NCBI RefSeq assembly: GCF_900496995.4
Contig: NC_044020.1
Span: 12,294,001 to 12,358,000, forward strand
Origin: Aquila chrysaetos chrysaetos
Taxonomy: Eukaryota > Chordata > Aves > Accipitriformes > Accipitridae
Direction: 5' to 3'
Length of the DNA stretch: 64,000 bases
In this document: positions 1-40,518 of the stretch, in pieces
Layout: every line of letters begins with the position of its first letter
How positions within the stretch are numbered: position 1 is the stretch's first letter
Notes under the pieces: model-generated
The model's database searches: none
The model's input: only the letters and a program-made list of their open reading frames with translations
Told to the model about the DNA's origin: nothing
Program-made: the position numbers and the translations under genes

Positions 1-3000
1 CGTTCCCTCCCTTTTGGCTGGCTCTGACATGCCTGCCAAAGAGCCAGCCCAGAGCAGCAGGCTGCCAACATCAGCCCACACTGGGGCCACGCTCCCTGGC
101 AGCAGCCAGCCCCAGGCCCCACAATGCTTCCCTCCTCCACAAGCCAGCAAGACACAGAGCTTTGAGCCAAAATTAACCCCTTCTCACCGCAGCCCAGCTG
201 CTGGGAGAAGTCTGGCGGTGTGACACCCTATGGGCACATCCGAAACGTGCTCCTGCTTTCCAAACGTTAGGGGCTGGGGGAACCAGGCATCGGGTTTTGT
301 GTGGGAGACAGAGGACCCTGCAGCCCTGGCTGCCCCCCTCGCTGGGCAGCCTGCAGGAGAAGCCACCACTGCCCTTGCTCGTCCAGACTAATCCCACCTC
401 TTGACACCTTTGCTAATGACATGGGAAAAATACTGGTTTCCCCATGGGTACAGCACAGCTGCTTCTTTGGTCGGGAGCTTGCCTAGCTGACTGAATTCTG
501 TGTTTGCAGAGGAGTTTCCCCTAGGCATTTGTATAATTTATTTTTTATGTTTATGGCTAATTTCTGCTTAAGTAAGCCTGTGACTTCCTGCAACAGTTTC
601 ACCATAACTAATCACAAGTGAACATAACCAAAGTAACGACTGCTAACGAGGCCCCACAGAACCGTGATGGGCTCCAGCAGCCGCAGCACCACTCCTATGC
701 CAGGCTCCTGGAGAAGAGGAGCCTGTCAGGAGCCTCCACCTTTGGAAGTATGAGCAAGGTGAGACATTCCCTATTTTACAGCATCCCCAGTCTGGGAGAA
801 GATGAGGCAAGGGCAAAAGGCTTCGGAGCCCAGTGTCAGCAATAAAAGTGATCAGGAGGGAGGATTAGCAATGCTGGGGAGACATCTGTGGTCTAACAGC
901 CTCTCTGAGTCTAACAGCAATGCTCGCTGTTGATCAGGACCAAGGAGAACCACAGGAAAAAGGCAGGCAGAAAACAGGTGGGTACGTGCCTGCTTGCTCC
1001 TGCTCGCCCTCCCTGCTTCCTCAGGGCCGCTGAGCCTGTTGCCGTGGGACGTGTTGTGACAGCAAACACCTCTGATGCACAAGGGCACAAAGGACAAGGT
1101 CAGCCTGCGGGGACAGCGAAGCGCATGTCCCTGCCCAAAGCGATGTGACTCTGGACTGGTCAGATGGAGAAAGAGGTAACCGAGTCACTGGTAACTTCAA
1201 AAGTAACGACTTCCCGAATCTGTCTTTGTGCTCCCCCGTGCACGCTTCCCTTATCTGCGCTGTGCAGATCCCCATCCTGCAGGCTGCTAACCACATTAGC
1301 AGACAAGGACTCAGCCAAATACCCTGCTCTAAGGGATATGCTCATTTGCAATGGCTTGCAGGACACACTGAACAGATTATTTGGGGATCTCTGCTTCACA
1401 GGATTACATATCCCACATGTTAAGATGTCAATCTTACTCTGTTTTCTCCATTTATGCACCATGGCCTGTCTTCTCACCACACATCCACCTTTATTGTCAC
1501 CTAAACACGCAACACAACTTACACTGCGTGATTCTTCAATAGCCACAGAAAACTGTCTTATGTATCACTAGCGGCAAATGGATAAGGACCCCTCAGGGGA
1601 TCTGTTCAAACACGCTGGGAGCCCCAGGGTTTGGGCTGCTCCCCACGGGAATAGATGCATCCTGGTCCACAGGTCCGTCCCCAAGATCTGAAGTCACTGC
1701 CCTGCCCTATGTGGTCATCTCCATCCATGGAGGAGGACAGCAGCATCAACAGTATCTTGTTGCCCAATTAGGGGGCTGAGACTCTTCCCCAGGCACCACT
1801 GATGCAAGCACCACAGTGTGGGAAAAGCAGAGCCCGGTTTTCATAGACAGATGAACAGAAAGGTCAGTCATCCTCTTCAAGTACTAACAACCCAGGACAG
1901 GATCTCAGGGACTTCTTTATTTTTATGTGAACTTCTCATTTGAAACTGGGAGGGGGGGGGGGGAAGAACCAAACAAAAAAACACCATGAAAAAAAATGGG
2001 TCTTTAATCTCATCCCCATTTTTCTGAAACTAATGGGTTGAATTCTGAGGCTAAGTTGCAGATTTTGGATTCTGAAGGTGGAAAATTTCCAACAACCACA
2101 CATTTCCTGTCTCAAGGGACGTCAGCATCTCCCCAGGTGGAGAAGGTATGAGTAGGAGTAAATTCCACAGACTGCAAGAAGAGCAGCACTGCGCTGATCT
2201 TGAATGCAATGAAAATCCCTTTCACCATATTCCAAATCATGAACAATCACCAAATTCTAAAATCGCCACGTTCTGAATTTCACCAAAATTCCCTCTAACC
2301 GAGGGGCCTTAAAAAGTAATGTGAAAAACGTCATGTCTGGAAGTTTAAAATATATTAATTTCAGATTTAGTCCAACAACCTTCTCAATGAGCAATACAGA
2401 ATATACTCAATTCATATTTCAAGGCAGGTGTCATAGGTTCCAATAGTTTGTCCTGAAGTCCTACCAAAATAAGACATTTATTTAAGAATGTCTAGCAAAA
2501 CCTTTGGTTTTCTTGCTTATCTGACCTGCCTAGCTCATCCAAAGCTTTACAGCAATTGGGTCATGTAGGAACACAGGCCTGGGAGGTTTCCTGGCTCATA
2601 TATAACCAGATCAATAAACCACATGCCCAATTCACTGGACACCAGACTATTTTGAAACAAAGCAAGTCACAAGCCTTTCAGCAGAGTCCCGCTTTGCCTA
2701 CATGCAGCTGAGCAGGCTTTCTACATCAGCCATATTTTGGAGATAGCTGTGGACAATTACTATTTTCTATTTGGTTTAAAATACTTTCCCAGTGGGCCAA
2801 ACCTCTTATAGACATTACTGGAAAATGAAAGTATAAGTTTGTTTAAGATTAGAATGACATGAATAAAAATATCTGTTGCTGGAGCTTCTAGTATGATTGA
2901 CTCAAAAAGCCAACAGAAAAAACACTTCTGTATTAAACTTCCATTCACTCATTTCCATGAGTAATTTCTACCAGCCAGTACCATATTCAAGTGGAATGGC

Positions 3001-3879
3001 AGCTGGGTGGCTCCATCCTCCATCACATTGTGGGTCTTTTCCAAAAGGGCCTAGATTTCTATGCTCTTTCCTACCTTCAGCTCCCACATGAGCACCATAA
3101 AGCACTGTGGCATCTGGGCAATCTGGAGCTTTGAGGCCGCCCAGGAAAACTATGACAGCCAGTTCAGCCCTGAGCTCCCGCTCCCCAGCCCTATACCTTC
3201 AGCATCACCAGCATCCTCCAGAGGCAGGGAGGGAGGCGTGCAGAAACCCAGCGGCTCAGCTTTTGACAGGGAAGGTGCAGGGCTGACCACGGGGCTTCAC
3301 CCATGGTTGCACACGCAGCCTAGCAAAGGAACCCAGCTGCCCTCACGTTCTCCTGGAAAATGGACTGGCTAAAGGGAAAATGGGTTGGAAGTGAGATGAC
3401 GTTTCCACAGGCATGCTGGAACAGAGCCAATGAAGCCCCAGAGGACCACAGACCAGTGGGCTCTCCCTCCTGGAGTTTCAATCTGCACTCTCAGAAACCC
3501 TCCCAGCAACAATCCCCCCGGTACTTGGTGCTCACCAGAGTTCCACAGCCTCCGTGAGTGAAAGCTCATGACCCCTTTCCATCATCGACCTATCTCCCAT
3601 CTCAGGTCACCAGGCTCCAACAACACTAAACTGGGGAAAACCAAGCCCAAGAAAACCAAGCCAAATAACTTGCCATTGCCTATAGGTCCTCGGGAACCTA
3701 AACCAGTGTTTGCCACAGCTGAGGTCACCGTTCCCTGTGGGACGCAGCTCTCTGCAGAGAAAACCTCAACAGGCAACGAAGGGCGAAAACGCCCACCCAG
3801 GTCATCGTGACCCGGGAGAAAATCCCTCCCCAGCCCTACAGCCGGTGGCCAGGCTGCCACCGACCCTCAGAGCAAACAG
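1..3879. other. Intergenic, left flank
   Basis: No exon of any recognised gene was found on either strand, and no conserved SLC6 transmembrane motif was seen. The stretch contains the G12 run and a minus-strand AATAAA near 537-542. A donor-like CTGGTGAGC lies near 3537 on the minus strand. Leader exons of the next gene could be present but would not be recognisable by sequence. Confidence 0.5.
1952..1963. repeat. Poly(G) run, 12 bases
   Basis: An uninterrupted G12 preceded by GGGA in otherwise ordinary intergenic DNA. Confidence 0.9.
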
Positions 3880-4250
3880 CCCCCCAGCTCAGAGGATCTT
3901 CCGAAGCGGGGGGAGCGGGCGGTGCCGGCCCGGCTGCGGGGGTGCCCGCTGCCCCCCGCCCGCCCCGCGGGGACCCCGGCCGGCGCTGCGGCGGTGGGTG
4001 AGGTCCTGGGGCCACCTTGTGGCTAACGGCGCGGATTGCTTTCATTTGCGTCTTCCTCTCCCCGCGGCACCGGCAGCCTTGGCCGGAGCGCGGTACCCAC
4101 CCGTGTCCGTGGGCGCTTCGGGAAGCCGAGAGCCTCCGGCCGCTCGCTCAGCTCTGCCCGGGCTCCGGCTTCCTCGGGGTTTCCTGGGAGCCATCCAGCT
4201 TCCCGGGGTTACGTGTCCTCTGGCTGCCCTCCTCGGACGCTGGGGCTACA
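3880..4250. promoter_or_regulatory. CpG island, likely promoter of an unseen neighbouring gene
   Basis: The segment is very GC-rich and dense in CpG (GCGGGCGG, CGCCCGCCCCGCGGGG, CGGCCGGCGCTGCGGCGG and many more). It lies about 0.6 kb past the proposed SLC6A13 poly(A) site. In human the next gene downstream on the same strand is SLC6A12, so this may be its promoter, reading left. A GTGGGTGAGG sequence near 3994 could also be a donor for a plus-strand transcript. No coding first exon of SLC6A12 was found between 1 and 4850. Confidence 0.6.
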
Positions 4251-4273
4251 GCACTTAAAACACAAGCTCTTTG

Positions 4274-4309
4274 ATTTTTTTTTAATTTTTTTTTTTTTTT
4301 TTTTTTTTA
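4274..4309. repeat. Poly(T) tract
   Basis: T9, AA, then more than twenty T, at the right edge of the CpG island. A simple repeat; no flanking target duplication was seen. Confidence 0.85.
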
Positions 4310-4859
4310 CCCAAACAGCCTGGAAACGAGGGGCCCCATTTGTTGACATAACATGCAGATCCCACTTCAGCCATGCAGCCCTTCTTCCATATGCAGGAAA
4401 ACCAAAATGACGGGCTCTAGAGCACCTGGAAGGCAGTCAGCACAAAAAAGACACAGACCTGCAGAGACGAGGGAAAGTCTCCCATGATCCTTCACTTGCA
4501 TGAAGAAAATGCAAACCCACGCACTTCTCTCAGACCCCGGGAATAGCCCAGTGACTCATCAGCCAGATGACTCTCTTGGCTGCGATCTGGCAATGGCTCC
4601 AGCGGGAGGTGGCATTGTGCTCTCTGCTTCACCTAGGTACCCCAGGCCTACCACTTATGGGGGCCTCCAAACCAGTGTTCCCTGTTTTCCTTCCTACCCC
4701 AACCAAGCTTCCTCTCCTCTGGCCGCCCTCCCATACCAATCTCCCAGTGCAACAGAGATCTGGACCTGAATGCCCAGCACAACTCCACTAACACACATCC
4801 CGCCTAACACGCTGTGAGCAAGGGATGCTGGTGAGACAAAACTGAGACAGAGCAGATCT

Positions 4860-5247
4860 AGAAGGGAAGAACAAGGATTTAATGGAATGAATGGAAACGC
4901 TCCCAAAGTCCACACTGGAGCCGCATCTCTGTGGCTCTCTGACACTCTCCACTCCAGGATCAGTCCTTCCTTTCTACCCACCAGAATGCTGGGGATGCTC
5001 AGGAACACCGGTGCTTGATCTGCCCATTCAGAGCCCTCTCCAGGGAGAGGATTAAGGTGCATTGCTAACTCCACGCAGACCATCTCCACGGCAGCCTCTT
5101 CCTCAGCCCTTCAAATCTTCCAGAGAAGGGAGCTCAGGCCCGAAATCCCTCTCTCCTTGGCGAGTGAAGAATCCTTGCATTATCCAACAGGTGGTAAAGG
5201 CTGTATAGAAACCGTCCTGGGGGGAGGGAGGGAGAGCCACACTGGTC
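4860..5247 (-). other. SLC6A13: SLC6A13 3' UTR (predicted)
   Basis: The stretch runs from the stop codon to a probable poly(A) site. The first plausible hexamer on the minus strand is ATTAAA at 4883-4878, followed by T/G-rich sequence. This gives a 3' UTR of about 390 bases. A more distal AATAAA lies near 537-542 on the same strand, so a longer form cannot be excluded. Confidence 0.4.
4878..4883 (-). terminator. Candidate poly(A) signal ATTAAA for SLC6A13
   Basis: Minus-strand ATTAAA, the commonest variant of AATAAA, lies 365 bases past the stop codon with a T/G-rich element about 25-50 bases further on. Confidence 0.38.
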
Positions 5248-36164
<30,917 letters not shown>

Positions 36165-36231
36165 CCCACCTTCAGAAGGAGTTTCCTTTGTTATGTTCAG
36201 CACAAGCCATGCAACGAGGTAGAAATTTGGG
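36165..36231 (-). other. SLC6A13: SLC6A13 5' UTR portion of the first coding exon (predicted)
   Basis: A long pyrimidine tract followed by CTCCTGTAG|CCCAAA on the minus strand forms a strong acceptor, with the exon starting at 36231. This gives 67 untranslated bases before the ATG. The segment also contains the short upstream ORF listed separately. The splice site is read from sequence only; transcript data are not available here. Confidence 0.5.
36172..36210 (-). other. Upstream ORF in SLC6A13 leader (12 codons plus stop)
   Basis: ATG at 36210-36208 opens a 12-codon reading frame ([12 protein letters not shown]) that stops with TGA at 36172, seven bases before the main ATG and in another frame. 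The ATG has G at +4 but T at -3, so it is a moderate to weak start. If the predicted leader is transcribed, ribosomes meet this ATG first, so it could lower translation of the transporter. Confidence 0.4.
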
Positions 36232-37724
36232 CTACAGGAGGCAAGAGAGGGGAGAGGACACGCGCATGTCCTCTCTTGCCCCTTCGTACCGATTCTGGCT
36301 GGCAGCAAGGTGCTGAGAGCATGTGTGCGCTTTCACTGCTTAGTCCAAAACAAGTCCTTAAAAGCCGCTATCGGTTCCATTATTTTTAACTGACTCATCT
36401 CAAAACACTCCTGCTTCTGGAAGCCCATCCTCTAAGCACAGTGTTACACAGAACACCCAGCAGCTCAGCCAGGCTGGAGCTCCCACTGCGGCAGGTACAG
36501 GGAACAGACTTAGGGCTGGAGGGGGATGAGACTGGGATCAAATACTTGACAAGATATTTTATAAGGGTTTTTCTTCTCCCCTGTTGCTGCTTACCAAGGT
36601 CTGGTTTTACAGACCGTGCAATGAAAGCCACAAAACACGCAGAAGTCTTGGATGCGGGAAGAGGACAAACTGAAATAAGAAGGAAGCAAGTTTTTGCTTT
36701 TGGTGGTGGCAACCATTGCTGGCAAGCTACTAGGCTACAAGAAAAGATGATTTTTCAGAATGGTGCTGTCCTTCTAATAGCAGGAAAAGAAATGGTGCAG
36801 ATCCACGGCCATCTGGGATCTCTCCTCTCCCAGGGTCTGCCCCTCCAAACATCTGCCCGTTGCCTGCAGAGGCTCCCCACAGTACTGTTCTCAGGAAGCT
36901 TTGGCACTGCAAGAGCTTCTCTCGTCTCTAAACAGATCTCTGCTAAGAGAAGTAGATCGGCACGGAGTAAGTGAACACCTCTCCCACTGTCCCACCTGCC
37001 TGCAAAAACGTCCGAGAGGACAACTCTCCTCCCATGAAAGCCAGGGCACAGCATAAGTGACTGTTGGTGCACAGCTGGTGCCTCAGGGCACAGCGAGGAG
37101 ATAGGTATGGGCAGCACGGGTGGCATCAGCTCTGCTGCAGCCATTTAGGAGGCTCAAGGGGTGTTTGACCCTGCTCCTCATGGGCAGGACGCCCTCCTGG
37201 CTGACGAGCCCCGCACGGCAAAGGGTGAGGACTGCGGTTCCCACCAACACCCGGTGTCAAAGCTGGGATCGCTGAGGACCTCGTGCCAAGGAGGGCACCT
37301 TCCTTTGCACAGTGCCAGCCCTCGAGCCTGCTCGTGCCCTGCAGAGGCAGCTCCCCCAACCTCAGCCTAACATTGCCATTCATTCCCGCCTGCAAGTCCC
37401 TCGCCAGGAGAGCAGGAAAAGGCACTGGCAGCAAATGACACTCTCCCCCATCTGGGGAGAGAAAAAAAAAGGGCAAAGCAGCACTTCCAACCTCTCCCCT
37501 CCCCCAACATAGTCCCCTATAAAACACTTTGAGACGTGAAGAGGAGCAAGAAACACTGGCAGGCGTTTGACAGCGACTGCAAGGAAGGACTGGGAGGACC
37601 CCTCCACGCTAGAAAATTATTAAACAGGCAGAAAGCACACCGTGACCTCTCATCCAAGGCAGACCCGGGTGGGTGCGGGGTGCGGGGGGAGCAGGGCAGA
37701 AGAAAACAGGGGCAGAGGTGTTAC
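36232..37724 (-). other. Predicted SLC6A13 leader intron
   Basis: 1.5 kb between the predicted non-coding first exon donor and the acceptor at 36231. No other feature recognised. Confidence 0.42.
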
Positions 37725-37770
37725 CTTGTGGACGGCGCTGTTGGGGCGCGAGCCGACAGGAGACGCGAAG
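37725..37770 (-). other. SLC6A13: SLC6A13 predicted non-coding first exon
   Basis: A good donor, CACAAG|GTAACA, ends a GC-rich segment at 37725. A TATA-like box lies about 30 bases before a plausible start near 37765-37772. A short 5' non-coding exon followed by a 1.5 kb intron to 36231 would fit. Human SLC6A13 also has a non-coding first exon, to my recollection. The transcription start is inferred, not seen. Confidence 0.42.
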
Positions 37771-37791
37771 GCAGGACCGAAAGGTGCTGGC

Positions 37792-37799
37792 TATTTAAA
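37792..37799 (-). promoter_or_regulatory. SLC6A13: TATA-like box of SLC6A13 (TTTAAATA)
   Basis: Minus-strand TTTAAATA, flanked by GC-rich sequence, is placed about 30 bases upstream of the predicted first exon. Its position relative to the donor at 37725 is what makes it a promoter candidate. The motif alone could occur by chance. Confidence 0.4.
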
Positions 37800-38549
37800 G
37801 TGTGGAAAGAAAAAATTCGGCAGTGGTGTAATCCTAGACTTCGCCCAACCCACATTCCTTCCCCCACCCCCCAGGGCTGGACAAAAACCTACACATGACT
37901 GATTTCATGGCCAGTGCAAGGGGGCTCGTTCCCCCCCGCCTGTGAGAAGGACTCACGCCGCCTCCGCCAGTGCTCTCCCTCCCGGGCCGGGGACCGCTTG
38001 GCTCCCATTCTCCATCATCTCTCTGCCCAACGCCGTCCCCGGAGACGTGGGAGAAAGGGGAGACCACCGCACACAGGTACCTCCACAGCCCTGCCTGAGG
38101 GAGCCAAAGCCCTGAGACCTGCTGGGAAGAGGTAAGACAAAATACAAATTCACGGTGAATTCCCATCACGGGGTCTCTTCTTGGCAGGGAGGACGTGGGC
38201 ACAGGGCAAGGTCCTGCATCGCAGCCCGACCCGCAGTGCCCAGGGGGGCAGCCAGGCTGTACGGTGACCAGGAGCAGTCGTGGGCAGCAGAGCTCTGAGC
38301 TGGAAATAAACTCTGCTAAACTCTCTGCTGTTTCTTACTAAGGGCCCAAAACAGCTTCATTTGGCAACTCAGCAGGTTGCAAACTCTCTTCCCTCACACA
38401 CAGGGACTTTGCCAGCGGTCTTTCCCAGGAGCAGCACTGCCCCGTCCTAGGACATCACTCCAGAAGCCGCAATGGGAGCAGGCAATCAAGCAGTAGATGA
38501 AAAATCACACACAGCAGGGAGAAAAACAGCCCCAGTTGTGCATACCCAA

Positions 38550-39330
38550 CACTGGGCTGCAAAATTAGCTGTGGCTGCTCGGGAAGGTGGTCTTGGGATT
38601 ACTGCAGGTAGTTACCTGACAACAGCAGCTCCGCGCTTTGAGGCCATAAAAAAGGCAAACAGAACAGGATATTGTTCATGGTAGATGTGTTACAGCTGTG
38701 ATGGTCCAAGGATGTAAGTGAGGCAAAGTTTTAAAGTATTTTTATTACATCTGTTGATGAATATCTGGGGCAAGAGAGAACAACAAAAAAAAAAAAAAAA
38801 TCACGCTTTTGGGTTCAGTGTCCTTGTATCAGGCCTGCAAATCAACAGCAAAAGCTGAGCTACATACAGGCAGTTTGAGAAGGTATTATGAAAACAACAG
38901 GAACGAAGCAGCAACCACTGCGGTGTCACCACATTAATCTATGGTATACCCACACACCACCGGACGTCTTATAGGAGAAACAGGGAAAGGGAAGAGAGAC
39001 AGGCAGAGGTAAAGAACAGACTCAACCAAGGAGTGATCAAATACACGACAACTCATCTTCTTGGGAAGAGATGCCTCGGATAAAAAGAGGTTGACAACAG
39101 AGGTCTAGGAAACAAGGAAAAGACAGAGAAGATGAATATATCATTCACAACATCTTATAGTGCAACAGCTAATGGTATCTGATGAACTATTCAGACTTAG
39201 AACAAAAGGAAATACTTTTTCCTCTCACTGTGCATAATTAATGAAATGTGGTACCCATGGCCATTGCCACAGAATATCGTTTGGAAAGGAACTAGGCAAA
39301 TTCACAAACAGCTGCTCCTCAACAGCAGCG
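38550..39330 (+). mobile_element. Ancient CR1/L3-like LINE relic
   Basis: Two blocks look like old LINE 3' regions known from reptile genomes. Around 38570-38680 there is GGTCTTGGGATTACTG... with AAAAAAGGCAAACAGAACAGG. Around 39195-39310 there is TTAGAACAAAAGGAAATACT and CATTGCCACAGAATATCG, resembling the GGAATTCATTGCCACAGGATGT segment of those LINEs. Both are in plus orientation and in the expected order. The match is from memory, diverged, with no intact reading frame. A repeat-library search would settle it. Confidence 0.45.
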
Positions 39331-40006
39331 ATTAAACAGGATTGTCCAAATAAAACAGTCAGCTCCAGTCCTCAAATCAGTGATTGCTGGAAACCAGGGA
39401 TGATGTTCCAGAGGAGGAATTACACAAGACGGTGAGAAGCAGAGAATATCCCTGCATGGAAACCATCTCACTCTGAATAGTGTAGTTGTTAAATAGTTAG
39501 GGTAAGGATATAGGGATTAAAACACAACAGCAAAGCCAAATAATACCTTGCCTTGTGCAACAGACTGGGGTAAGGAGAGAGGAGATTTAATAAGGAAACA
39601 TTTCTAGAGATTCTCAAAACTATTGTGTACATCAGAATTGCTGCTCAAATATTCCTGGATAACCACGATCACTACACGCACCGAAGGCAATAATCTTATC
39701 AACAAGAAGACAAGCTAATTGGCAGGAACTAATAGACTATGATAGGAAACTCTGTAATCGATTACAAGCTATGTGACTTCCGCCCAGCAAGATAAGACTG
39801 CGCTGAACACAACAATAAGTTGAAAATGAAAACAAATGTTCGGTGTAAACATAAGCAGCAAGGGGAAATATTAAATCTACAAGTGCAAAAGCAAGCTGGA
39901 AAATCCTGAGCGAAGCATATTTAAAGTAAAAAAATCACTTTACACATCTTCTGGGGTGAAACAAGAAAAAGTCCATATGGTTTTGGGAGATGTTACTTGA
40001 GAGATT

Positions 40007-40028
40007 AAAAAAAAAAAAAAAAAAAAAA
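40007..40028. repeat. Poly(A) tract, 22 bases
   Basis: An intergenic homopolymer. A second poly(A) of about 21 bases lies at 40339-40359, a third at 46587-46607 and a shorter one at 38785-38800. None is preceded by a recognisable processed gene copy. Confidence 0.88.
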
Positions 40029-40466
40029 TCTTTTTACTGAAGATAGGAAGAGAACCAACAAATATTACAAAGGATCAGTTAAGACTACAGAAAAAGACAT
40101 TTTCAATACACATTTTTGAAACTGCAGAAGGCAAAGAAACTGGGAGGGTTTTTAATCAGCCTGTCAGAAGTAATGAAAATCTAAAGGGAAAAACGCAAAG
40201 GATGAAATCTTGATGTCTAAGATTTTGAGTCTGTAACCATACCTAAGCCAAGTGGAAGAACAGGGACGGTTGGAAACAAAACCTTAGGAAACAGATTTGC
40301 AAGAAACAAATAAGAGAGATGGAAGAATGTGAATCTTTAAAAAAAAAAAAAAAAAAAAAGGAACAAGCCTAGATAACGTGCACACTGTAGTAGCAGAACA
40401 ACAATTTCATCCTGAGATCTACTGAGATAATGCCATTTAAAAAGATTTGGATAGATACACATACAT

Positions 40467-40518
40467 ATATTTTATTTATATGAATAAGGAGAATATTTTA
40501 TTTATATGAGTAAGGAGA
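40467..40518. repeat. 26-bp direct tandem duplication
   Basis: Two adjacent 26-base copies (40467-40492 and 40493-40518) differ at one base (TGAATAAGG versus TGAGTAAGG). AT-rich and intergenic. It looks like a recent local duplication. Confidence 0.9.

Noticed and set aside
3710-4258. A 182-codon plus-strand frame over the left CpG island
   Set aside because: Pro/Arg/Ala-rich translation typical of CpG islands, no conserved domain, and several overlapping frames are equally open.
1-4850. SLC6A12 coding exons to the left of SLC6A13
   Set aside because: Expected from human synteny, but no conserved SLC6 motif was found on either strand here.
40007-40359. Poly(A) tracts as tails of processed pseudogenes
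   Set aside because: No reading frame or gene-like sequence precedes them and no target-site duplication was seen; they look like simple repeats.
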